Shown here one piece after another: positions 28,999 through 37,034 of a DNA stretch of 64,000 nt. A program made the position numbers and the translations under genes. The notes beneath the pieces are model-generated. The model did no database searches, had not been told where the DNA came from, and saw nothing but the letters and a program-made list of their open reading frames with translations. Position 1 is the stretch's first letter. The number at the start of each line of letters is the position of its first letter. Source of the DNA: Prorocentrum cordatum (Eukaryota > Sar > Dinophyceae > Prorocentrales > Prorocentraceae); NCBI GenBank assembly GCA_963575745.1, contig CAUYUJ010014338.1, positions 976,001 through 1,040,000 of the forward strand. The letters run 5' to 3'.

Positions 28999-29177
28999 TA
29001 GAAGGCCGGAAGCAGCATGATCATGATTGTCGGAGGTCCGCGTGGATGTCTCTGGTCGGTTCTGGATCCCCTTCACCACACCCCTTCTCTGGCGCGCGGG
29101 ACGCTCCTGGGGGCCCGAGAAATCCGCGCTAACCTCCGAGAGCTTCTTGTTGTGCCGACTTCGGGTCCTCTACCATC
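28999..29177 (+). other. Kinase intron 1, bounded by a CCATC direct repeat, no GT-AG
   Basis: The intron is 179 bp. The exons must join as IVH-RDVKADN to give a normal catalytic loop, which places the junction inside CCATC, present at both 28994-28998 and 29173-29177. No sliding position within the repeat gives GT/GC/GA-AG. An internal 8-bp inverted pair (TCGGAGGT near 29029, ACCTCCGA near 29132) is present. Confidence 0.65.
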
Positions 29178-29359
29178 GGGACGTGAAGGCAGATAATTAC
29201 CTCGTAGACGACCTCGAGTTTAAGGGGAAGGATTTCAAGGTCGTCTTGACAGACCTTAGCACGGCGCGCCATCTAGAGGAGGGCGTGTTCCTCAAGGAGA
29301 TCGTGGGCACCAGAGAATACTGGGCCCCAGAGCTGATTACGCGCTCGTACGCGCACAAG
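29178..29359 (+). CDS. Protein kinase gene, exon 3 (catalytic loop to APE)
   Basis: Joined to exon 2 it reads HRDVKADNYLVDD, the catalytic loop with Asp, Lys and Asn in place. It continues with VVLTDLSTARH, where TDLS takes the place of the usual DFG while the metal-binding Asp is kept, then EIVGTREYWAPEL, the activation-segment end and APE motif. The exon ends at CACAAG before a GC donor. All catalytic residues are present, so an active kinase is expected; the altered DFG is unusual. Confidence 0.85.
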
Positions 29360-29532
29360 GCCTCTGGAGAGAACATACCGATACCTATGTCTTTACGTAC
29401 CTCGTTTTCGCCTCTTTGGGCTTCCTGGAGGACCCGCATCGCCACGGCTGGATTCGTCTCGAAATTCCAGTCAGAACACACCACGGGAGAGGTTCGGAGA
29501 GCAACACTATCGGTATCGTTTTGTTTCTCAAG
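29360..29532 (+). other. Kinase intron 2, GC-AG
   Basis: The intron is 173 bp, with AAG|GCCTCT donor and CTCAAG|GTG acceptor. CAAGG occurs at both boundaries as a direct repeat. Inside, ATACCGATA near the left end has its reverse complement TATCGGTAT near the right end. A GC donor with short direct and inverted terminal repeats is the pattern reported for introner-derived introns. Confidence 0.75.
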
Positions 29533-30699
29533 GTGGACGTGTGGGCTGTAGGCGTCATTTTTTGGTGCATGATAACTTCCAAGTTCCCATTCGCCACCAT
29601 GCAGGACCGCTTCACGAAGCAGCTCCGAAGACATGAGAGGATGAATGCCGACCAGTTTGCTATCATCCAGGGTCTTCTTCACAAGAGTCCACAACAGCGT
29701 AGCAAGCCGTTGGCAGCTCTGGAGAACCAGTGGATCATTCGCGAGTGCCAAAAGCACAAGAGCAGCATCGCCGCGGCGGCACAGGTGGCCGACGACACAG
29801 TGGACGAGCAGGCTGGTGGTGGTGCTGCACCAGAGGACGGCGCCAAAGGGTTTGGGGTCACGCGCCAGGCGCCTGCCCAAGGGGGCGCTGTCGGGGGAGA
29901 GGCCCAACGCTTCAACGAGAAAATGAAGATGGCCTCCGAAAGGCACGCGCAGGGCGACAAGTCTGCGTTGCCGATGGACCTCAAGCAGCAGCAGATGGAG
30001 GCGCCGCCGACAGGCGCGGTGACAAGCACGAACCAGCGTGTTGGCGAGTCTCGCGCCTACGAGTGGTGGAGCGAGGAGAGGTGTGTCGAGAAGCAGGTGC
30101 CAGACATCCGGACGCAGTGCATCAAAGCGGCAACCCCGATCTCGGATAATAGTGTTAGCATGGAGTCGGGGGACACCGTCGTCGGGGAGCCGGCGAATAT
30201 CGAGTGGCTGGAGAATTTGTTCCGTACTTACCGCATCGACACGAGCAAGTGGGGAGTGGGTCAGGCCAAGACCGTGGCAAACATTAAGCACGAGTTGGAG
30301 CAGCACGAGTGCAGCTTGTTACTGCGGGGAGACAAGCTCATCCGCATGGTGGACCTGGTGGTGGTCCGCATACAGTCCAAGGACGGAAAATACTTAGTGG
30401 AGGCCAATCAAACGTTCTCCGACGGGCGAAGCCGCGACGTGAATAGGTTTCCCGCCGTGATGTGCCGTGCAAAAGGCAAGGGTCGCGAGAGCGCTAAGGC
30501 GGAGATCGCGCGCCTGCTGGAGTACGAGATGAGCGCATCGCTGGACATACTGAAGCTGGACTGGGGGGGCAACATCCTGTCCGAGGTCATCACAGAGAAG
30601 GCCTTCTCGCAGTCTTATCCGGGCCTGGAGAGCGTTTATCGCAAATTCTTCTTCACCGCCACGGTCAACGACAACGCCACGACGGTCCAGTTGGCGGGC
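29533..30699 (+). CDS. Protein kinase gene, exon 4 (C-lobe, linker, first Nudix-like domain)
   Basis: It opens VDVWAVGVIFWCMITSKFPF, the kinase subdomain IX Asp-x-Trp segment, and finishes the C-lobe by about 29745. An Ala/Gln-rich linker follows to about 30190. From about 30196 a folded domain reads IEWLENLFRTYRIDTSKWGV, then AKTVANIKHELEQHE, VDLVVVRIQ, LVEANQTFSDGRSRDVNRFP, AKAEIARLLEYE and YPGLESVYRKFFFTATV. A homologous domain is encoded in exon 5. The order (basic strand, Arg-rich loop, E-x-x-x-L-L-x-x-E helix, SYPGL strand) resembles a Nudix fold with a degenerate Nudix box; this is my inference. The donor is placed at the GT at 30700 because it is in phase. Confidence 0.8.
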
Positions 30700-30898
30700 G
30701 TGGGTATGCCAGGCTCCTGCCCATTCCAGACCTCACTACAGGATGGGGTGGTCTGAACGAAACGCCCGTGCTGCCCGTCTTTTCTCCTCCAGCTGCTCCC
30801 TCGTCCAGATACACTCCCCGTCTCCCAGTTTTGTAGGCTTAGGCTTTTCGATGCGGTGGGGCAGCTCTAGCTTTCTAGCTTTCCTGGCGACTCGCCAG
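30700..30898 (+). other. Kinase intron 3
   Basis: The intron is 199 bp. The acceptor CTCGCCAG is at 30891-30898, and the phase-compatible donor is GT at 30700. GCCAGG occurs near both ends (30708-30713 and 30894-30899). A GC-AG reading inside that repeat is out of phase, so the donor is less certain than for intron 2. Confidence 0.55.
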
Positions 30899-31585
30899 GA
30901 CAACACGCGGGTCAAGTGGGAGTGGTGGGACCAACAGAAGTGTCAACAGCAGGGATTGCCGGTGAAGGCGCAGCCCGTCGTGCAAAGCGAGTTTGAAGGC
31001 TACCAGCGGGTCCCTGGGAGCGAGTGGAAAGAGGAGTCGTTGACGAAGCTCCTCAACAAACACAGGATCCAGACAACCATTTGGGGTGTCGGCGAGGCCC
31101 GCACTTTGGCGCAGCTTGTCACGGAGGTCAACTCGGGCGAGACGCAGCTCTTCGAGAAGCCAGACAGCCCTGGTGACCTGAGGCGGTACCTGGAAATCTT
31201 GATTGTCAGAGTCAAGAACTCCTCTGGACATGCGCTCGTGGAGACTGCGCATAGCTTTGGGACAGCGCAGAAGCGAGAGCGCAACCTCCTCCCGGCCACC
31301 AAAGTGCGGCCGTTCGAGGACCACATCTGGGCTGTACGTCGCCTGCTGTCCGAGCTCGACATCCCCTTCTCCAGCGCCAGGACCACCTTCGGCCCCAGGC
31401 GCACTGAAGCGTCCAAGAGCCCGTCGTATCCGAGTATCACTACCGTGTACCTCAAGCAGGTCGTAGAGGTCCAGCTGGAGGACGTCGCCCTGGAGAACCT
31501 TGAGAGCCCCGACGTCGCCGCGAAGTGGTACCAGACCGCGCAGGCGAGCGGGGTCAAGCGCGAGAGCACGGTGACCGGCAGGTGA
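30899..31585 (+). CDS. Protein kinase gene, exon 5 (second Nudix-like domain, stop)
   Basis: It reads DNTRVKWEWWDQQKCQQQG, then from about 31030 a second copy of the exon-4 domain: EESLTKLLNKHRIQTTIWGV, EARTLAQLVTEVNSGE, ILIVRVKN, LVETAHSFGTAQKRERNLLP, AVRRLLSELDIPF and SPSYPSITTVYLKQVVEV, ending TVTGR and TGA (31583-31585). AVRRLLSELDI fits a weakened Nudix box R-E-x-x-E-E-x-G-U, with most catalytic acids missing, so a binding rather than hydrolytic role is likely. The exon-4 copy shares the WGVG, LVE and S-x-SYP positions. Terminal location of two copies suggests a regulatory or protein-binding tail. Confidence 0.8.
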   Translation, partial: DNTRVKWEWWDQQKCQQQGLPVKAQPVVQSEFEGYQRVPGSEWKEESLTKLLNKHRIQTTIWGVGEARTLAQLVTEVNSGETQLFEKPDSPGDLRRYLEILIVRVKNSSGHALVETAHSFGTAQKRERNLLPATKVRPFEDHIWAVRRLLSELDIPFSSARTTFGPRRTEASKSPSYPSITTVYLKQVVEVQLEDVALENLESPDVAAKWYQTAQASGVKRESTVTGR

Positions 31586-32937
31586 GGGCGGCGCCCGCGG
31601 CATCTGCCATGGCCTCGTGGCCTGCAGGAGCACCGCTCGGACGGACCGGCAGGTTCTGCCTCGCCGCTCGGGCACCCGCGGGCGCCGAGGAGCGCCAGGC
31701 ACCCAGGCGCGGCGGCACTGCACTGCGCGCGACGGGCTGCGGCCGCGCTGCGGGCGCGAAGGGTCGGAGCTTCGGCGTGCGAAGTCTGCGCCGTGGAGGA
31801 GGCCTTGCCGTGCTTGGTGGTATCGCTCGACCGCTTGGGCCCTGAGCGCACCGTGGGGGGGGGGGGGAGAAGCGTCCGGTGTGGAAGGAGGAGGTAGCGC
31901 CTGCTTGCCCGAGCGCGTTCCGAGCTGGCTCCTCGTACAATGACCTCCGGGAGGGGCCCATCGTCGCCACGGCTACGGCGCCAGTCTGCTCGAAAGGTCA
32001 ACCATGGTGACGTCTGGGAGGGGTCGGGGTGCGATCCTGGAACTACACTGGCCGCCTGGGGGGCCCATCGTCACCATGGCAGCGGCCAGCTCGAAAGGTC
32101 TACCACGGCAGCGTCCAGGAGGGGTCGGGGGCCGATCCTGGAGCCATCTTGTCCGCGCCCGCCGTGTCTGCTCATCGCCCAATGGTCGCCGGGTGGGGCC
32201 CATCGTGTACAGTGGGGGCTCGCATCAAGAAGCCATATGCTTTTCGTCAGGGTGTCCTGGGTTTCTTCGCTCCTCGCGCTGCGCGGTGACTTCCCGCAGC
32301 GATTGAAGGAGCTGCTGCTTTCAGGGTGCTCTGGGCTACCCCTCAGGTCCACTTCGCACACGGGTTCGCAGGGTTGGGTTTCTTGCGAGGGTTTCTTGCG
32401 AGGGCGCCCGCACTGTAGTCGCCACTGCAGCGGCCAGCTCAAAAGAGTTTTAATCCCAACCCGAGAAACGAGGTCCCAACCTGAGAACTCTGAGCACCCG
32501 CCAACCTTGGAAACGCTTTTCCCCCAACCCTGGAAACGTTGTTCCCAACCCGGGAAACGTTGTGAAACGGAAAGGCCAAGCACTGGAAACAGAAAGGCCG
32601 AACATTGGAAACGGAAATGGAAAGGTGTGCGGGGGTAGTTCCATGGGAAGCGTGCTGGGGGAGAGGAGAGGGGAGGCGGAGGAGGAGGAGGAGGAGGAGG
32701 AGGAGGAGGAGGAGGAGGAGAACGAGGAGGAGGAGGAGGAACGAGAGGAGGAGGAGAGGAGGAGAGGAGGAGGAGGAGGAGGAGAAGGAGGAGGAGGATG
32801 AGGAGGCGGAGGAGAGGAGGAGGAGGAGGAAGAGGAGGAGGAGGAGGAAGAAGAAGAGGCGGAGGAGGCGGAGGAGGCGGATGAGGCCGAGGAGGCCTAG
32901 GAGGCGGAGGAGGAGGAGGAGAAGGAGGAAGAGGAGA
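31586..32937 (+). repeat. Intergenic repeats: 102-bp units, AACCTGGGAAACG minisatellite, GGA tract
   Basis: 31952-32225 holds two full units and a partial third of about 100-140 bp (GGGGCCCATCGTC, GCTCGAAAGGTC, GGAGGGGTCGGGG, CGATCCTGGA). 32455-32620 has repeats of CCCAACC(C/T)GGGAAACG and CTGGAAACAGAAAGG. 32670-32936 is an almost pure GGA/GGAGGA tract that ends two bases before the spliced leader. Frames through these are Glu/Arg or Leu/Ser/Pro strings and are not genes. Confidence 0.75.
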
Positions 32938-32974
32938 TCCGTAGCCATTTTGGCTCAAGCCATTTTTGCTCAAG
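32938..32974 (+). other. Perfect DinoSL followed by a 15-nt leader relic
   Basis: 32938-32959 matches all 22 nt of the dinoflagellate spliced leader (begins TCCGTAGCC, ends TGGCTCAAG). 32960-32974 is CCATTTTTGCTCAAG, the leader without its first seven bases and with one change. A third partial match, CCATTTTGGCATCTGG, occurs at 32990-33005. A full leader stacked on truncated leaders is the established signature of mRNA recycling (trans-spliced mRNA, reverse transcribed, reinserted, trans-spliced again). It marks the 5' end of retroelement 1. Confidence 0.95.
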
Positions 32975-33241
32975 GCATCTGGCCCGGAACCATTTTGGCA
33001 TCTGGAAGGCCAGAGAGTCTCGTGTCCGAGACCATCCGGGCTTGCCTCCTCAGGCGGGCAGATACTCACTGATAGTTTCCTTTCACTATTTACAGTGTGA
33101 GATACTGCCGCGACATAGCCTGGGACAATTCCTACTATCGAGAAATCTTGGCATAGGAGGGCACGTCTCAAACGTGCCCGTGCGCGTCTATTGCTACGAG
33201 CGTTGGAAAGCAGATCATTACTCAGGGCTCATCACAGCACG

Positions 33242-35047
33242 ATGTTCGGTGGAGCTAGGCCCCAAGGGCCAGGAGGTGCCAGGCCTGTGGGCCCACACGT
33301 TGGGGCTCGCATCGCAGGGCCAGGAGTTGTATGGGATTGCCTACGACGCGGAAGGTATGTAAAGGGCCACCATTGGTCGTGTCTGTGCGGGCAGAAGTTC
33401 GGTACCAACGAGCATGAGAAGCCTCGTCAGGGAGCCCACTTCGTACGTGAAGGAGCTGGAGTTCGTCGCCGTCAACCCACCGACAGGGCTCCCAGCAGGT
33501 CGAGGCCAGATCCTAGAAAGCAAGAAAAGGAGTCGATCAAACAGTACAATAGCAAGATCATTGTTGTCACCCGCGCCGACGCCGAGATGCATCCCACGCT
33601 GAGCCACGAGCTTCACCACCCGTCCAACATCCCAGACATCAAGGCCTACAAGGAGCGCATTCGTCTGAGGCTGTATGGGTTTGGTAAGCAGGCTCTTGCC
33701 ACCAAGGATCTCGGCAAAAGCACGGCAGAGATTGTTTTCGAGATCGCAGTCTTGAAATACAAGTTGGCCAACACGGAATCAAAGCACACGCAGCCCAGCG
33801 AGTTGAAGATGAAGAAAGATAAGGTACAAGATCGTGCCAAACAGCTACACGAGAATATATGGAATATGCAGGAAGAGTTGGTTCAAGTCGACAGGGAGTT
33901 GGACCAGGTGCGCACAGCCATTGTGGAGCTAGAAAACGAGGACTCCGACGACGACGTGGGAATCAGTGCAGATGCCGCTGGCAGTGGAGCAGGAGTCTCA
34001 GCTGCGCGAAGCGGCCCTGTTCAGCACGAGATTCACACCACACGCAACTCGGAGTCGGAGAAGGAGCACATCAGGATGGCAGCTGAGATGAGACAGTACC
34101 CTGCAGGAGGGCACCCAGCAGAAGGAGTTCCAGGCGCGGCCAGCTCGGGACCAGGAGCAGCCCAGCCACCGCAGACCACTGGACCAGTTCAGCCAGCACA
34201 GCCCTTTCCTCCAGCAGTGCCAAAGCAGCCCAAACCAGTTGGGCCACAGCCACCTCAGCCAGCAGGACCAGTTCAGCCAGTACAGGTGCCGCCACCTCCT
34301 ACCGGGGACATTCCAAGCACTCAGTTGGGCAGCCTACACCAGCTCATGCAGGGTATGATGAACAAGCAGCAGGAGACAGACAACGTGCTATGCAACATGG
34401 CTCAGCATGTGATGGGCATGGGCTCAGCTATGGGTGCGATGCAGACAGGTTCAGCTACGGGTGTGCCGACTACCGGTGTGGGGACAGATGTCAGTGGTGG
34501 TTCAAGTGCGGGAGTTTTTACAGCGGGGGGCCCCATGGAGGCAGGGCCCACCGAAGCTGGGGCCTCCGCCGCGCCGAAGACGCCGCAGTGCCGCTCCAGG
34601 GCCTACTCGCCCACCTCGGTACCAGCGGCTCAGCCTTCGCCAATATTTCAACATCCAACGCCTCAGCCAGCAGATGCTCCGACACCCGTGGCCCCTACAC
34701 CAGTTGCGGAGTCACCGACAGTGTGCGTTGTGGACGACAATGGAGCGACGCAGGTTGCATATACGGATCACATCTCACCTACTCAGCCGATGTGACACGA
34801 GCCGCAGGAGGATCCGCTGATGGAGGTCCCGAGGGAGTCCATCACGAGCCCAGGCAAGGTCATGGGCGCCAGCTCCAGTGGTTGCGCAGCGGCTCAGCCA
34901 GTGCCAGAAAGCCCTCTCGCAGCCTCGCAGGTGAGGGCGAGGGTCGAGGAGATCGACAAGGCCTGCGCGGAGAAGGACGTGGACACGGCCAGCCCTCCAC
35001 GCAAGGAGGCTCGGGTCGAGCCATGCACCAACAGCGACGAGTTCTGA
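33242..35047 (+). pseudogene. Element 1 ORF1, gag-like, with in-frame TGA
   Basis: It starts at MFGGARPQGPGGARPVGP (33242), the first ATG giving structured sequence. The N-terminus has HHWSCLCGQKFGTN, a Cys-x-Cys zinc-knuckle-like remnant. The middle is helical (IKAYKERIRLRLYGFGKQA, then a coiled coil MQEELVQVDRELDQVRTAIV). The C-terminal half is Pro/Gln-rich, then Gly/Ser/Thr-rich. A TGA at 34793-34795 (after SPTQPM) is followed in the same frame by HEPQEDPLMEVPRESITSP to a stop at 35045-35047. This is an RNA-binding type architecture for a retroelement first ORF. The single stop suggests recent decay. Confidence 0.6.
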
Positions 35048-36233
35048 GTTGGGGCGGCCAGCAGCTAATCTTTTTTGAAGTGGAAGGGGTCAGATCCTCA
35101 CCTCCACCTCCCTCCTTTCCTCAGGTTCCCATGAGGTCCATCCTCAAGGCCTCGCCTCCTCATCCCAGCACTGGCGCGTCATGCAAGCAGCAATGCGCAG
35201 CAGTTTCTGACGCCGCGCCTACGGGCGCGCCTCGTCAACAGCATGACGATCGTAGCAGGGGGGGAAGCGGTAGTTGCAGCAGCGCTGGGCAACCACGATG
35301 GCCCCACCGCCTCCGCCCACCAGCGCAAGGTGAAACATGCATTTCCCAGGGTTATGTTTACCATGCAAGAGTTTTCCAGGTTTGGCAAATCACTAGCGCT
35401 ATCCCACTTAGCCGATCTGTCCATAGGATGCAGCTGCTCGGGTCCAGTAGCGGCTAGCGTCCTGCTCGTTCTCACTTTGATGTGGCGAATCGCCTTCCCC
35501 CACTGGCTAGATGAAGGTTCCGAGGGTATTGGGATTGGCGCTGGCAGGACGGGGGGGGAACCAGTTACCGTGATACTGATCGCGCATCTTATCTTTGTTT
35601 TGGCCCCTCTGCTGTGCGTGCACTCTCGCATGCAGACAGGGGCCGGCTACCGTCGTCGCTCGAGACCCAAGCTTATGGCGCTTCTGGGGGACATGGGACC
35701 GTGGCCTCCTTAGTGCCTGCAGGCTGCCATCCTCTTGGCGCCTGCCCAAATACTCAATATTCGAGCGACGACATCGCGATGCCCTGCCCAACTCTTGAGC
35801 TCAGCGGCGACAGCACGCCATGCGAGCTCCAGGAGTTATAGGACTTTTTGCTCATACGTGCTCTATCATGATCGTATGAGTGGAAGTGAATCACCTCAGA
35901 CTTGCGCGAGCATGCACACCTCGGCCCAGACTTTGGTATGGCAGTCTCCTCTCGGGCTTCAGGCATCCCTTCTTCTCCCATTGGTGAGATGCTTTCGGCT
36001 TTGTGTGTGCTGCGCTGATCGCTACAGTCTTGCCAGGTCGCGTTGCATACCCCCATTTATGTTTCGACCCTCCTGGGGGGGGGGATCTATGCCCCCTCTC
36101 TACGCCCACGCTCTCCCATGTCAGTGGGAGCGACAGTAGTGGATCTACTATTCCTGCTCCCTCCCGCCTTGCTGCTGGCCGTGATAGTCTTCCAGCACCA
36201 GCGCCTGTCCCCGTTGCACAACTAGCATGCCGC
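35048..36233 (+). other. Element 1 inter-ORF region
   Basis: No recognisable domain lies between ORF1 and RNase H. Frames of 70-150 codons exist but do not resemble known proteins. It may be untranslated spacer or badly decayed coding sequence. Confidence 0.4.
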
Positions 36234-36988
36234 ATGGATCCACTACCTGACATTCTCACTACGGTTTTGGACCGCGGGGAGTCTATATGGCGATACGATT
36301 TCTATAACCTCGAGTTCCCCTCGCACGTCAGGATTGCACTCAGCACCTGTCCGCGTCGTGAATCCACATGGCTGGCCAAACGCGATTACGCCGACGGGTC
36401 TGTCAAGGCTCAACAGCTTTCCACAGCTACCTGGGGGCTAGCGCAAGTAGCCGAAGACCATCACGGCTTCTCATGCCAAGGCCATGTCTCTGGGTGGGTT
36501 CGCGACACCTGCAGGACAGAATTGCCACCGGATCACACTGCCAGCACTGATGCAGAATACGTCGGAGTCATATGGGCACTACTGGCACCATCGCCGACAC
36601 CAGCGCCAGGGACGTCAGCATCCACACGGACTCGCTGAACGCGGTCACGGCCATCAACGGCCACCGACCCACCGACCGAGGACCGCCGGCGCTCACAACC
36701 AGGATTGTTTGGGAAGTTGCATCCAGAGGGAGGTCTCTGGGGCTCTTTCATGTCAAAGGCCATGACGGCCATCCCTGGAATGATATGGCCGATCGGGTTG
36801 CCGTTTGGACCGCTGATGAAACCTTTCCTCCCTCGCAATTTCCCGAGCAGCTTGTTGCAATCACCCAGCACTCCAGGACTAGGGAATGGGAATGGATCCA
36901 GGGTGCCCCCCCCCGACGTCCTTGCAGCCTATCCAGTCTGGAATATAGGGTGGTTTGGGCAGAGTTGCATGCCCTGCGCTTCGGTTGA
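36234..36988 (+). pseudogene. Element 1 RNase H domain (frameshifted)
   Basis: It begins MDPLPDILTTVLDRGESIW. RNase H landmarks in order: RDYADGSVKAQQ (first Asp), ASTDAEYVGVIWALL (Glu), then after a frameshift near 36575-36620 SIHTDSLNAVTAI (second Asp) and LFHVKGHDGHPWNDMADRVA (His and last Asp). All four acidic positions are present. It lies upstream of the endonuclease. A TGA at 36986-36988 closes this frame while the element continues in another. Confidence 0.75.
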
Positions 36989-37034
36989 ACACGTTCAGGA
37001 TCCCCCCTCTGCCCCTGCCAGCACCAAGGCCTCC

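Noticed and set aside
32670-32936. Poly-Glu/Arg and poly-Leu/Pro frames, also at 43687-43865 and 47370-47870
   Set aside because: They are GGA/TCC repeat translations; their ends coincide with repeat ends and not with domains.
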